Shown: positions 41,475 through 53,300 of the stretch, one piece after another
Layout: each line of letters opens with the position of its first letter
How positions within the stretch are numbered: the first letter of the stretch is position 1
Assembly (NCBI RefSeq): GCF_007097245.1
Contig: NZ_VJZT01000011.1
Span: 1 to 64,000, forward strand
Source: Flavobacterium restrictum
GTDB taxonomy: Bacteria > Bacteroidota > Bacteroidia > Flavobacteriales > Flavobacteriaceae
Length of the DNA stretch: 64,000 nt
Direction: 5' to 3'
Notes under the pieces: model-generated
What the model was told of the DNA's origin: nothing
The model's database searches: none
Seen by the model: only the letters and a program-made list of their open reading frames with translations
Translations under genes and position numbers: made by a program

Positions 41475-42890
41475 TTAGGGTAGGATTTTACTTTGGCACA
41501 CAATATCCGTTTTTGGAATCGTGGTTTTTGCAATAGCGGCAAAACCACCTTCGATTTCGGTAAAATTACGATACCCACGGGCTTGCAAAATGGACGCTGC
41601 AATCATACTGCGGTAGCCGCCAGCGCAGTGCAAAAAGAAATGTTCTTTTGGGTTAATGTCTTTTATCCATTCATTAATATACGCCAGGGGTTTGCTGTAG
41701 GCTTGGTCAATATGTTCAGCAGCGTATTCACTTTCTTTCCGAATATCAATAATGGTATCGTGTTCCAATGCTATTTTTTGTTCGAATTCTGGGGCAGTCA
41801 TACGAGCAACGGTATCGGTTTCTTTGCCAGCATTTTTCCAAGTGGCAAATCCACCTTGCAAATGTCCCACGAGCGAATCAAATCCCACACGACTCAATCG
41901 GGTCACGGTTTCTGCTTCTCGACCCACATCCGTAACTAGAATGATAGGCTGTTTTACATCGGCAATAAGCGCACCAACCCAAGGAGCAAAATCGCCATCG
42001 ATGCCAATGTTTATGGCTTGTGGAATGAATCCTTTACAAAAATCAGTGTTGTTTCTAGTATCCAGAATTAGTGCTCCGGTATCTGCAACAACAGCTTCGA
42101 ACTCATTTGCCGATAAGGGGTTCATTCCTAAATCAAGCACGTTCTCGAAGGCGTTGTATCCTTTTTTATTCATGGCTACATTCATCCCAAAATAGGCGGG
42201 AGGGGGTAATAACCCAGTGGTTACTTCGGTTACAAATTCAGCTTCGGTCATGTTGGCGCGCAAGGCATAATTTGTCGCTTTTTGATTCCCAATGGTCGAA
42301 ACCGTTTCCTTACTCATATTTTTGCCACACGCACTTCCTGCACCATGAGCTGGATAAACGATTACAGAATCTGGCAAAGTCATAATTTTATCTCGTAGCG
42401 AATGGAATAAGGTGGCTGCTAATTGTTCTTGGGTCATGCTTGCGGCTTTTTGAGCCAAATCGGGACGACCCACATCGCCTATAAACAAGGTGTCTCCCGA
42501 GAAAATAGCGTGCTCTTTTCCGTTTTCGTCCAATACTAAAAACGTACTACTTTCCATAGTATGTCCTGGCGTATGAAGAACTTTTAGTTGGATGTTTCCA
42601 ATTTCAAAACGCTGATTGTCAAGAGCCACTGTAGCATCAAATTCTGGTTTAGCAGTTGGCCCATACACGATTTTTGCCCCAGTTTCCCGACTTAAATCAA
42701 GGTGGCCAGAAACAAAATCAGCATGAAAATGAGTCTCAAAAATGTATTTTAGGGTGACATTATCACGTTCTAAACGCTCCAAATAGGGTTGTACTTCTCG
42801 CAAAGGATCTATAATTGCCGCCTCGCCATTTGAAGTAATATAATAGGCGCCTTGCGCCAAACAACCCGTGTAAATTTGTTCTATTTGCAT
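41475..42890 (-). CDS. MBL-fold hydrolase fused to two rhodanese domains
   Basis: Persulfide dioxygenase-like (ETHE1-type) enzyme of 471 residues. The metallo-beta-lactamase domain (about 1-235) has metal ligands ETHFHADFVSGH (His54, His56, Asp58), SGDTLFIGDVGRPDL and PAHGAGSACG. Two rhodanese domains follow (about 255-350 and 360-460). Only the second keeps the active Cys (FLHCAGGYRS); the first has a Gly-rich VTDVGREAE instead. Together they would oxidise glutathione persulfide and handle sulfane sulfur in the cytoplasm. A Crp/Fnr-type site lies about 50 bases upstream of the start. Confidence 0.94.
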   Translation of the reverse strand: MQIEQIYTGCLAQGAYYITSNGEAAIIDPLREVQPYLERLERDNVTLKYIFETHFHADFVSGHLDLSRETGAKIVYGPTAKPEFDATVALDNQRFEIGNIQLKVLHTPGHTMESSTFLVLDENGKEHAIFSGDTLFIGDVGRPDLAQKAASMTQEQLAATLFHSLRDKIMTLPDSVIVYPAHGAGSACGKNMSKETVSTIGNQKATNYALRANMTEAEFVTEVTTGLLPPPAYFGMNVAMNKKGYNAFENVLDLGMNPLSANEFEAVVADTGALILDTRNNTDFCKGFIPQAINIGIDGDFAPWVGALIADVKQPIILVTDVGREAETVTRLSRVGFDSLVGHLQGGFATWKNAGKETDTVARMTAPEFEQKIALEHDTIIDIRKESEYAAEHIDQAYSKPLAYINEWIKDINPKEHFFLHCAGGYRSMIAASILQARGYRNFTEIEGGFAAIAKTTIPKTDIVCQSKILP

Positions 42891-42940
42891 GTTCATTCTA
42901 TTTTATATGGTAAAGATACTGTTGTTTTTGAGTAGCTAAA

Positions 42941-42956
42941 GTGACATTTGTTACAC
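42941..42956 (-). promoter_or_regulatory. Crp/Fnr-type operator before MBL-rhodanese gene
   Basis: On the minus strand TGTAACAAATGTCAC, close to a TGTnAC-N4-GTnACA dyad. A second copy lies at 43804-43819. Placement about 50 bases before the start fits regulation by the cluster's own Crp/Fnr protein. Confidence 0.65.
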
Positions 42957-42967
42957 CTTCGTTTTTT

Positions 42968-43753
42968 TTATAAAAAGACTTCTTTGGAGAGTATATAAAG
43001 TCCCATAATAAGGATAAACCAGCCAAAGATAGGTTTGAGTTTATCGCCATTTATTTTTTTGGAAAGTTTTGTTCCAATGAGCATTCCTACAAAAGCAATT
43101 CCCGAAATGGTCAATAGAAACGAATAATTAATAGGCGTACCAAGGTATAAATCCCCCGCAAAACCTATGGAGGAGTTGATAAAAATAATGAGCAACGAGG
43201 TTCCAACGGCCTGTTTCATGGGCAAATTGGCAAAAAATAACAAAGCAGGAATGATTAAAAATCCGCCACCAGCACCCAGAAAACCCGTTACTATTCCTAC
43301 CACAAATCCTATTAAGGCGAGTTGTGCGTAATTGGTTTTTGTAGTAGTAATTACAACATTTGTTTTCCGAATCATCGAAAGTGCCGCAGCCATCATTAAA
43401 ACTGCAAAAACAATCATTATCAAGAAACTTTTGGATACTTGATACGAAGCAATAAAGAAAAGAGTAGCGGCAATTTTAGGAAAAATAACTTCACGAATCA
43501 ATAAAATCGAAAAAACCGAAGGAATAGCAAAATATAGTGCCGATTTTATTTTGAGATTTCCCATTTTGTAATGGCTAATACAGCCTGATAAAGCGGTAAA
43601 ACCCACAATAAACAACGAATAACTCGTGGCCTGTTCTGGATTTATTTTGAATAAATACACCAAAATAGGAATCGTCAAAATAGACCCACCGCCACCAATT
43701 AATCCCAATGAAATCCCAATTATAATCGAAGCAAAATAACCTATATATTCCAT
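42968..43753 (-). CDS. TauE/SafE family sulfite/anion exporter
   Basis: Inner-membrane permease of 261 residues from the ATG at 43753, with about eight membrane segments in two repeats. The family's twin motifs are visible: LGLIGGGGSILTIPILVY near the N-terminus and TGFLGAGGGFLIIPALLFF near the middle. It probably exports sulfite or thiosulfate made by the persulfide dioxygenase next to it (77 bases between genes). A Crp/Fnr-type palindrome lies about 50 bases upstream. Confidence 0.93.
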   Translation of the reverse strand: MEYIGYFASIIIGISLGLIGGGGSILTIPILVYLFKINPEQATSYSLFIVGFTALSGCISHYKMGNLKIKSALYFAIPSVFSILLIREVIFPKIAATLFFIASYQVSKSFLIMIVFAVLMMAAALSMIRKTNVVITTTKTNYAQLALIGFVVGIVTGFLGAGGGFLIIPALLFFANLPMKQAVGTSLLIIFINSSIGFAGDLYLGTPINYSFLLTISGIAFVGMLIGTKLSKKINGDKLKPIFGWFILIMGLYILSKEVFL

Positions 43754-43803
43754 GCTATACTTTTTTGTTGGGTACAAAGGTCACGTAAGAATAGGATTTA
43801 AAA

Positions 43804-43819
43804 TGTAATAAATGTCACA
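43804..43819 (-). promoter_or_regulatory. Crp/Fnr-type operator before TauE gene
   Basis: TGTAATAAATGTCACA, differing from the site at 42941-42956 by one base in the shared 15. It lies between the Crp/Fnr stop (43829) and the TauE start (43753). Confidence 0.65.
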
Positions 43820-43828
43820 TTGCAGAAA

Positions 43829-44458
43829 CTAAATTTTTAAAAGTTCAATATGGTTGCGATGCAGTTGTACCAATCCGTGTTGTTCCATTTTTTTGAGTAA
43901 TCTAGAAATAACTTCTCTTGAGGTATTCAAATCCGAGGCAATTTCTTGGTGCGAAAGCTTTAGATCATTGCAACCACAAGATTCTTTCTGGCGTTTTAGA
44001 TAAAACTCCAATCGTTCATCCATGGCTCTAAAGGCAATGCTATCAATCACTTCCAACACTTCCTCAAAACGACTGCGGTAGGTATCGATTACAAATTCGT
44101 ACCAGCTGCGGTGCTCCATCATCCATTTATCCATCAGCGGTAACGGAATGGCAATTAAGGTGGCCTCTTCGACTACTTTGGCCATGATTTGGCTCTTTTC
44201 GCTTTTGGTAGCACACACCATCGAAATGGCGCAAGCCTGTCCAGGTTGCAGGTAATACATAAAAAATTCGCCACCATCAGCATCTTCACGATAGATTTTT
44301 ATTTTACCGCTGGTCACTAGAACGGTGTTTTTTATGTATTGTCCCGTTCGCATGAGCACGCTTCCTGCGGTGGCCGTTTGGTCAACCCCTTTGTCGGTAA
44401 TAGCTTGAAGTAGGTCGGTTGAAAAGGATGGAAATAGTTGTTGTAGCCCGTCGTTCAT
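43829..44458 (-). CDS. Crp/Fnr family transcriptional regulator
   Basis: Regulator of 209 residues: a cyclic-nucleotide-binding-like sensor domain (about 20-130, VLMRTGQYIKNTVLVTSGKIKIYRED), a dimer helix, and a winged helix-turn-helix (KLSHQEIASDLNTSREVISRLLKKMEQHGLV). Paired Cys in KESCGCNDL just before the DNA-binding helix, plus Cys76/Cys81 region CAISMVCATKS, could sense persulfide or redox state. It is first of the sulfur cluster on this strand. The two TGTnAC dyads downstream are its likely targets; none is evident before its own gene. Confidence 0.93.
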   Translation of the reverse strand: MNDGLQQLFPSFSTDLLQAITDKGVDQTATAGSVLMRTGQYIKNTVLVTSGKIKIYREDADGGEFFMYYLQPGQACAISMVCATKSEKSQIMAKVVEEATLIAIPLPLMDKWMMEHRSWYEFVIDTYRSRFEEVLEVIDSIAFRAMDERLEFYLKRQKESCGCNDLKLSHQEIASDLNTSREVISRLLKKMEQHGLVQLHRNHIELLKI

Positions 44459-44547
44459 TTTTAAATTTCAAAATTAAAAAACCAGTATTTTTTATATAAA
44501 TATCGTTTATTTCTGTTATTTACTTCGGCAGTTGCAAAAGCTCGTTT

Positions 44548-44672
44548 GGGCGTGACCCTCCGTAAAAACTTCGGGTCGGGCTTTCCGTTCCCGCTTTTTT
44601 TTGACTGCCCTGTCAGGGTTCAAAACCCTGACAGGGTAGTCAAAAAAAGAGCTCCACTTCAATCCCTCACGC
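44548..44672 (+). repeat. conserved-flank, variable-hairpin repeat, copy 2
   Basis: 125-bp element matching the reverse complement of 28406-28525. Flanks agree (GACCCTCC, TCGGGTCGGGCT, CGTTCCCGCTTTTTTT, AAAAAAAGAGCTCCACTT, ATCCCTCACGC). The core is a different hairpin: GACTGCCCTGTCAGGGTT / AACCCTGACAGGGTAGTC (44603-44641). It lies in the 520-base gap between the Crp/Fnr and rhodanese genes; the rest of that gap shows nothing recognisable. Confidence 0.8.
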
Positions 44673-44979
44673 AAGCAAGAACCCAAAAAGGTATCGAATC
44701 AAATTCTGTAAATCATAGTATTAAGCCGTAAATATAATACAAATATATAACTGTTACGAATCGTTTTTGAGCTGCTCTTTTAGTCTTAAATGTAGTTAAT
44801 AATCAAAATAGAGGTGTATAAATTAAATTTTGTTGATTTTTTTAAGAATAATTTGAGAAATACTCAATTTCATCGCTTTTTTTATTTCACTCAAACGTTT
44901 TCTTTGAATAATAATCCATTTAACAAAAAGAGCTTCTGTTGTTTGGCAAAAACATCGTATTTTTACCAAAAAACATACT

Positions 44980-45294
44980 ATGAATTTAACACAAGAAGAT
45001 TGGGTTTCTCAATTGGAAGCCGATCAAAACGCCGTATTACTTGACGTAAGAACCGAGGATGAATACAATGACGGAATTATTGAAAACGCCATAAATATTG
45101 ATATTCATAAAGGGCAAGAGTTTATCGCTGCCATTGAAGCATTGGATAAATCCAAAAATTATTATGTATACTGTCGCTCGGGTGCTAGAAGTGGCAAGGC
45201 GTGCGAAATTATGAATGAAATGGGTTTTGAAAACGCTTATAATTTAATGGGCGGTATACTAGACTGGGACGGCGAAGTTGTTGCCCCAGAATAA
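44980..45294 (+). CDS. rhodanese-like protein
   Basis: Single-domain sulfurtransferase of 104 residues, cytoplasmic. The CDC25-type active loop is YCRSGARSGKA with nucleophile Cys near residue 67. The N-terminal LLDVRTEDEYNDGIIENAINIDI and C-terminal NAYNLMGGILDW motifs complete the family pattern. It may carry sulfane sulfur for the neighbouring cluster on the opposite strand. gapN follows 67 bases later. Confidence 0.93.
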   Translation: MNLTQEDWVSQLEADQNAVLLDVRTEDEYNDGIIENAINIDIHKGQEFIAAIEALDKSKNYYVYCRSGARSGKACEIMNEMGFENAYNLMGGILDWDGEVVAPE

Positions 45295-45361
45295 TACCAT
45301 TTAATCATAGAATTTACCGCAATAAAGTTTTCTTTTTACTATTAATTGATACCAACCAAAG

Positions 45362-46942
45362 ATGATTGCAATACCAGAAGAATACCAGATTAAAACGCTA
45401 GTAACACAAGATACGTATTTAGTTAATGGTGAGTTAAAACTATGGACAGGCAAAATGACTCCTGTATATTCCACTATATCTTCTACGGATGTCTATGAAC
45501 CTACTTTATTAGGTTCTATCCCGTTTATGTCCGAGGCCGAAGCGCTAGAAGCGGTAGACGCGGCTCATGCTGCTTATAATAACGGACAAGGATTGTGGCC
45601 AACGATGAAAGTTGTGGATCGCATCAAGTGTATGGAAAACTTTGTCACTCAAATGAAAACCACCAGAACCGAAGTGGTAAAACTCTTGATGTGGGAAATA
45701 GGAAAATCATTGGGAGATTCCGAGAAAGAGTTTGATCGTACCGTAGAATACATTTATGATACGATAGAAAGTTTGAAAGAACTCAATTCTCGTTCGGCTC
45801 ATTTCTCCAAAGTACAAGGCATTCACGCCATGGTACGCCGTGGCCCACTGGGAGTTGTATTGTGTCTTGGTCCTTACAATTACCCGTTGAATGAAACTTT
45901 TTCGTTGTTGATTCCTGCTTTGATTATGGGTAATCCCGTAATTTTTAAACCAGCAAAACACGGCGTTTTATTGATTTCCCCTTTGTTAGAAGCCTTTAGA
46001 AGTAGTTTCCCAAAAGGAGCCATCAATATTTTATATGGTAGAGGTCGTGAAGTAGCCTCGCCTGTAATGCAATCCGGTAAAGTAGATTTATTGGCCTTAA
46101 TAGGCAATAGTAAATCAGCTATTGCTTTGCAAGATCAACATCCTAACAAAAACCGTTTGCGTTTAATTTTAGGATTAGAAGCAAAAAATCCAGCCATAAT
46201 CCTACCCGATGCTGATTTGGATTTGGCCATTCAAGAATGTATCGCAGGTTCTTTATCCTTTAATGGACAACGCTGTACTGCCTTGAAAATTTTATACGTT
46301 CACGAATCCATTGCCGAAGAGTTCAACAAACGTTTTGCGGCCAAAGTGGATGGGTTGATTTTTGGAAATCCTTGGGAGAAATCAGTTGCATTAACGCCAC
46401 TTCCAGAGAAAGAAAAACCAGCCTACATTCAAGAATTAATTGAGGATGCACTAGCCAATGGTGCCAAAGTTATCAATGCAAAAGGCGGCGAAACCACAGA
46501 TAATTTTATATTTCCAGCCGTTTTATTTCCAGTAAATAAAGCGATGCGTGTGTATCAAGAGGAGCAATTTGGGCCTGTGGTGCCTATTTTGACTTTCAAG
46601 GATATTCAAGAACCACTCAACGATATGGCCGAATCTAATTACGGACAACAAGTGAGTTTGTTTGGTAAAGATATCAAAACCATTGCACCACTTATTGATA
46701 CACTTGTAAACTTGGTTTGTCGTGTAAATTTAAACAGTTCTTGTCAGAGAGGCCCAGACGTTTTCCCGTTTACAGGACGTAAGGACTCGGCTGTGGGGAC
46801 TTTGAGTATTCACGATGCATTGCGTTCGTTCTCGATTAGAACCTTTGTAGCTTCCAAAGATAATGAGTACAACAATGCGATTTTACAAGAATTGTTAAAC
46901 AGCAAAGAATCTAATTTCATCAATACCGATTATATTTTGTAA
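45362..46942 (+). CDS. gapN: GapN, non-phosphorylating NADP-dependent glyceraldehyde-3-phosphate dehydrogenase
   Basis: Aldehyde dehydrogenase superfamily enzyme of 526 residues that oxidises glyceraldehyde 3-phosphate to 3-phosphoglycerate while making NADPH. The catalytic Cys305 is in [10 protein letters not shown], and the Glu is in [20 protein letters not shown]. The GapN-specific C-terminal stretch ([28 protein letters not shown]) is present and separates it from other aldehyde dehydrogenases. A MITE has inserted exactly at its stop codon (target duplication begins in the TAA), separating the gene from the terminator at 47157-47191. Confidence 0.93.
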   Translation: MIAIPEEYQIKTLVTQDTYLVNGELKLWTGKMTPVYSTISSTDVYEPTLLGSIPFMSEAEALEAVDAAHAAYNNGQGLWPTMKVVDRIKCMENFVTQMKTTRTEVVKLLMWEIGKSLGDSEKEFDRTVEYIYDTIESLKELNSRSAHFSKVQGIHAMVRRGPLGVVLCLGPYNYPLNETFSLLIPALIMGNPVIFKPAKHGVLLISPLLEAFRSSFPKGAINILYGRGREVASPVMQSGKVDLLALIGNSKSAIALQDQHPNKNRLRLILGLEAKNPAIILPDADLDLAIQECIAGSLSFNGQRCTALKILYVHESIAEEFNKRFAAKVDGLIFGNPWEKSVALTPLPEKEKPAYIQELIEDALANGAKVINAKGGETTDNFIFPAVLFPVNKAMRVYQEEQFGPVVPILTFKDIQEPLNDMAESNYGQQVSLFGKDIKTIAPLIDTLVNLVCRVNLNSSCQRGPDVFPFTGRKDSAVGTLSIHDALRSFSIRTFVASKDNEYNNAILQELLNSKESNFINTDYIL

Positions 46943-47127
46943 TTACTTTGGTTCTTCGCCATAATTAATGGAAAATCAATTTTCGGTAGCTACGGGATTC
47001 GCTAAATCTGCCAAATCTGCGGGATAAATTTTAAATTGCTTCCCGCAGATTTAGCAGATTTTTTTATGTTTCACTAATAAATTGCCTTTTTTAAATTCCA
47101 CTGTTTTTGGCGAAGAACCATTACTTT
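46942..47127. mobile_element. MITE copy 1 (170 bp, 8-bp target duplication)
   Basis: The element runs from 46950 to 47119. Terminal inverted repeats are GGTTCTTCGCC and GGCGAAGAACC, perfect over 11 bases. Flanking direct repeats ATTACTTT (46942-46949 and 47120-47127) are a perfect 8-bp target-site duplication. Inside is an imperfect dyad with AAATCTGC / GCAGATTT words. No coding frame. A related copy lies at 61296-61463 in the opposite orientation. TIRs starting GG(T/C)TCTT with 8-bp duplications recall the ISL3 family. Confidence 0.9.
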
Positions 47128-47156
47128 ATTTATAAATTGTAATTTTAAATACTGCT

Positions 47157-47191
47157 AACCGCCTCATTTTAGGTAATGAGGCGGTTTCTTT
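47157..47191 (+). terminator. rho-independent terminator of gapN
   Basis: AACCGCCTCATT (47157-47168) pairs with AATGAGGCGGTT (47175-47186), followed by TCTTTTT. It is 215 bases from the gapN stop because the MITE lies between. Confidence 0.9.
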
Positions 47192-47340
47192 TTGTGGGGT
47201 AGGAGGGAATGAAAAACACTACGTTTAAAAAAAATAGTAAAAAAATAACATTGGCTTACGTAAATCCGTAAGGAAATGGATTTTATTAGCATTAGGTTTG
47301 TTGCCTATTGTATTAAAACTAAAAAACGAGCATTGCAGAT

Positions 47341-50300
47341 ATGAAAAAAATGTACATTATATTGAGTTTATTGACCGTTATCCAATTTGGATTTGCTTTA
47401 AATGTCAAAAACGTCCTACCAATCAATGAGAACATCATTTCGAAAAGTGTTTTGGCTACGCCCACAGCAAGTATTTCCGGTAGCACGAGCGTTTGTCAGG
47501 GTGCAGCATCGCCTCAAATAACGTTTACTGGAGCAGGAGGGACGGCACCTTATACTTTTACTTATAACGTAACTGGTGTACCTACAAATCAAACTATTAC
47601 CACAAGTTCTGGAGATAGTGTTACTATTCCTGCTCCTACTAATGCAGCTGGTAGTTTTGTTTACACATTGGTTAGTGTGAAAGACAGCTCTAATCCATTA
47701 CAAACTCAAAATCAAACAGGCACTGCAACGGTTACGGTTAATGCTCCGCCAACAGTTGATTTTACATTTACAAATGAAAATACCTGTTCTGGAACTGTGG
47801 TGCAATTTACATCTAATACTTTGGGTGCTGGGTATTCCTATGAATGGGATTTTGGTGATGGTACTAGTTCAAGTAGTCAGAATCCTAGCCATGTTTTTGA
47901 GGCTTTAGGATGTAGTATTTCGACTTTGTCAGTAAAGTTAACGATAACTGATTCAAACGGATGCTCTTCATCCATAAGGAAAAATATAATTGTAAAACAA
48001 AAACCGGATATAGGTTTTGAGGATGTAAATGCAACGAGTTCAGATAATCAATTTAGTAATTGTGAAAGAGATGCGTTATCAAACCAAGCATATACAATTA
48101 AGGTTGGAAATATTTCTAAATCTAGTAGTTGTATAACATCTTATTCTATAAATTGGGGAGATAACTCTGTTGAAAATTCTGTTGTTTTTCCAATATCACA
48201 TACTTATAATTCTTTAGGTGTTTATAATATGGTAATTAGCGCAACTGCAAGTTATTCAAGTTATGAATGTATAACTTCAAAAACCTATGTTGTGAAAAAT
48301 ATTTCAAATCCAGCTGCGGGTATTCTTAGCCCTGGAAGTACTGCAAATATGTGTATACCGACTGATATTATTCAATATACCATTGGAAATTGGGGTCAGA
48401 ATTCGCCAGGAACAACTTATTCAGTTGATTATGGCGATGGTTTACCAATTTTGTACCTTTCTCAAGATGAAATGGTTAAAACTGTATATTATAAGGTTTC
48501 AAATCCTTCTTTATCTACCAATTACCCAGTGCCCTATAGTTATACTACAAATAGTTGTCCAAAGGAAAAATTTACAATAAAGTTAGTTGTGACAAATGCT
48601 TGTAAATCTACTGAAGCACAAGTGGATGGTGGGAATACAATATCTAAAACAGTTGCCGATTTTACTGCTCCAAAAAATTATTGCTCAACTTCTCCAGTTA
48701 CATTTATAAATAATTCTACTCTTGGATATGTTAATAGTTCTTGTAAAAAAGAAGCAAAATTCCTATGGAATTTTGGAGACCCAGTAAGTGGAACTTCAAA
48801 CACCATTAATTCAGGATTTGTTGATAATAATCCAAATGTAAGTCATACTTTTTCAGGACCAGGGGTGTATATTGTAACTTTAACAGCTCAAAATTCTTGT
48901 GGAAAAACAACAAAAACACAACAAATCTGCATTGAACCCTCACTAACTAAACCAACAATTACTTTAACACCAGCCAATGCTAGTAATTGTGCTCCGTTAA
49001 AAATAAATGCGTCAACCCCTAATGTTGTGTCAAATTGCATTACACCCATTCAGTATTTATGGACAGTAACGCACACCGATTTAGACTGTGATGTTTTGGC
49101 AACTGATCCTACTTATTTAAATAGTACGACTTCGGCTTCTCAAAATCCAGTATTCAATTTTGCAACCCCAGGAACTTATTCTATACAGTTAAAAATGACT
49201 AATTCGTGTGGTGTAGTTGAGTCACTAGTTCAGACCTTAATTGTTAAAAAACCGCCAGTTGTTAGCGTTAACTCAATTACTGATTTATGTGCAGGTAATT
49301 CAGGTACAACAACAATAAGTCCAACTGCCAATGTTAAAAACTGTGGTTTTGCTACATCCGAATTAATTTATAATTGGAGTTTTCCAGATGGTACACCAGC
49401 AACTTCTAGTCAGGTTTCACCACAAGTAACATATACGACTGGAGGTTCAAAAACAGTTTCATTATTTATATCTACTACTAATGGATGCGCTAATTCTGTA
49501 ATTAGTAATCAAAACTTTGTAATTGGCACTGCCCCTAATTTAAATACTTTAAGTCCGGTCACACAAGTCATTTGTTCCGGTTCAACTACAACAGCTCTGC
49601 CCTTAACTGCCCAAAGCGGTACAACTTTTTCTTGGTCTGCCACAACAGTTCCTGCGGGAGTAAATGTAAATCCTTTGTCAGGAACTACGAATTTAATCCC
49701 AGCTTTAACAATGACTAATTCAAATAGTCAACCTAAAACGGTTATATTGACTATTAATTCAACTTTAAATGGATGTTCTTCCACAAATACTTATAATGTT
49801 ACCGTAAATCCTGCACCTTCAATAACGCAACCAACAGGGAGTTTAATTTGTTTGGGTGGAATAATAACTCCGCTATCTGTTTCAATATCGCCAACCCCAA
49901 CAAGCGGAACTGCAACCTACAAATGGTATTTTAACAAAAATGGCGATACCAATATTGCAACTTCAACTTTAGTAAATACTTCCACAATTGATGGAAATTA
50001 TACACCTTTATCCACTTTAGAAACTGTTTATTATTTTTGTGAAGTTACTTTTTCTTCTGTTGGAAGTTGTCAAAATTTAAAATCAAATGCCGCTTCGGTC
50101 ATTGTAAATAGAGTTGTAAGCATAAGCACTCAACCATTAGCTACACAAAGTCTATGTGTGGGAGGAACAATTCCAACTCCGCTATCGGTAATTCCAACTG
50201 GTGGAACAGGAACCGCCAGTTACCAATGGTATTCTAATACGACCAATTTGAACACGGGAGGTACACTAATTCCAAGTGCTACCAACGCTATTTTTACGCC

Positions 50301-53300
50301 AACCGTTTTTGCAACAATCGGCAGTTATTACTATTATGCAACAGTATCTTTTTCAGGAAATGGTTGCGGTTCTATAGCTAGTAATACTGCCGAAATTATG
50401 GTGGTTAGCAACCCAATAGTTACTGTGCAACCTTTAGTTTCTCAAACCTTATGTCAAGGCGCTACTCCAACAAATTTGACGGTAGTAGCAACTGGAAGAA
50501 TTGGAACTTATTCCTACCAATGGTTTTCTTCTGTTTCCAATTCAAATTCGGGAGGGATTTTAATTTCAGGAGCAAACAACGTTGTCTTTACACCTCCAAC
50601 CGATGGTGTTGGAACACTTTATTATTATTGTGTGATTACCCAACCTGGTGTTGGTTGCGATGTAACAAGCGCAACTGCAAAAGTGACCGTAAATATCTCA
50701 CCTGCATTTACAACAACGCTGTCGTCAAGTCCTATTTGTTTGGGTCAAACCCCGTCACCATTAACAATTGTTACCAATAGCGATTCATTATCACCCAATT
50801 ATCAATGGTATTCCAATGCAACCAACTTAAATTCTGGAGGAACGCAACTTTCGGGTGCAAACAATGCTACTTTTAATCCTCCAGCAACTCCATCTGGAAC
50901 AATGTACTATTATTGTCAAGTTACTTTTTCGTCAATGGTAGGAAGTTGTTCTATAATAACGTCAAGCCCAGCGGAAGTAATTATTAATCCAAATCCAGTT
51001 ATTTCTAATAAAACTACTCTAATTTGTAGCGGTAATTCTTTTGCAATTTCTCCCGACAATTTAAGCGGAGACCTTGTACCCGTTGGAACTACCTATACTT
51101 GGTCGAATCCTACTATTTCTCCTGCTGGTTCTATAACAGGAGCTTCGGCACAGAACATACAGCAAAGTAATATTAGTCAAAACTTAATCAATACTACAAC
51201 GAATCCTGCAATAGTTACGTATACGGTTAGCCCATTATCCGGAGTTTGTAAAGGAATTCCTTTTGCGGTAATAGTTACTATTAATCCGGCCATTTCGCCC
51301 AATGTAACTCCAACTAATTGTACTTGTTTTGGTGTCCATACTGGAGCTATACAAACCAATATTACGGGTGGAATTCCGCCATACATCATTTCTTGGACAA
51401 GTTCAAATGGATTTACTTCTTCTGCACCGAACATAACTAATTTATATCCTGGCGATTATACTCTTTCTATAACAGATCAGGGAGGTTGCCCAATTAATGA
51501 AACGTTCACCATCAAAGAACCCGCTGAAATCATCATTACCACCGATTTAGAAAAAGACATCACGTGTTTTAATGCAGCCAATGGTGAAATAAAAATAACC
51601 TTATCGGGTGGCACTTTAAATTATAAAATCAATTGGACAAAAAACGGAATCCCTTATGCCACTTCAGAATACCTCTCCAATTTAAGTCCCGGAACTTATG
51701 TAGTTACCGTTTCGGATGCCAATAATTGCAGCCTCAAAACGGCTACATTTACCATAACCGAACCGCCTGTTTTAGCAGTAAGTTTACTAAACAAAACTAA
51801 CATATTGTGTTTCGGACAAGCCACTGGAGTTATCGATGTGGATGTTACTGGAGGAACGTTTCCTTATACTTATTCTTGGACAAACTCCAATGGATTTAGC
51901 AGTTTCAATGAAGATTTGACGAATGTTTTGGCGGGAACTTATACTGTATTGGTTACCGATAATTTGGGTTGCGCCAAAACAATAAGTATTACATTAACGC
52001 AACCAACCGAAATTAAAATTACAGCAACCACTACTCCAATCATTTGTTATGGAGGAAATGACGCGTCAATATCCTTAACCATAGCGGGAGGAATTTCGCC
52101 TTACAACATTGCGTGGAGCAATTTGGGAACGGGCACTTTTCAAAACAATCTTTCGGCGGGAGATTACACCATTACGGTTACCGACAACAATAATTGTTTG
52201 CAAACACTGAAGGTAAATATTCCCGAAGCTCCCATTTTTACGGTCAATCCAGTAGTCAAAAACATCAGTTGTTTTGGATTGAATAACGGCAGTATCAACC
52301 TCAATTTTGTGGGTGGTATTGCGCCTATAAAATTGACTTGGAGTGATGGCTCTACTGCTGGAACGACTCGAAATAATTTAAAACCAGGAACCTATACCGT
52401 AACCATTATAGACAGCAAACCCTGCACCATTGTTCGAACTTTTACCATTTTAGAACCGCAGGCCTTGGTGCTTTCGGCCAATTTAACCAATGCTTTAGAC
52501 TGTAACAATGCCAATACTGGCGCTATAAATCTTTTGGTTTCTGGTGGTTCAGCGCCTTTTACTTATGCTTGGTCTAACGGCGCAACAACCGAGGATTTAG
52601 TCAACATTCCAGCAGGAAATTATTTGGTCACCGTAACCGATGTTAATGGTTGCTCCAAACAAGCCCAATATAGTATCAACCGACCTCCACCCATCGTTAC
52701 TAGCGTGGTTACCAAAACTGATTTTGATTGTGATACCAAATCCGTAAAACAAACTTTTGTCGCCCAAGTTTCAGGAGGAGTTCCCCCTTATAAATTGAAT
52801 TGGTCTAGCGGAATTGTTAGTGGAATCAATAACGAATTGATGAATACCACTCAAAACGGGACAGTGATTTTATACGTTACCGATGCTTTGAATTGCCCTG
52901 ATAGCTATAGTTTTACTGTTGCTATTCCAAAACTTGGAGTGCCTTCCTTTGAAACTAATTCGTATGCTTACCTAACCTACGGAACGTATTCAATAAGCGA
53001 CCCCATTCAATTTACCAACACCAGTTCCGAAACCTATGTAAGTATTGCTTGGGATTTTGGAGATGGAAGTGTTTCAAATGAAGAAAATCCGTTACACACT
53101 TTTGTAAAAGAAGGTAATTATTTGGTTACTCAAACAGTTACTTATGCCTATGGATGTGTGTATAAAAAGACGCTAACATTAAAATTAAATAAAGGCTATC
53201 AATTGATGGTTCCAAATGGTTTTACACCCAATTTAGACGGTATAAACGAAACTTTTAAACCTGTTTTTATGGGTATAACCAGCATAGAAATAGCCATTTA

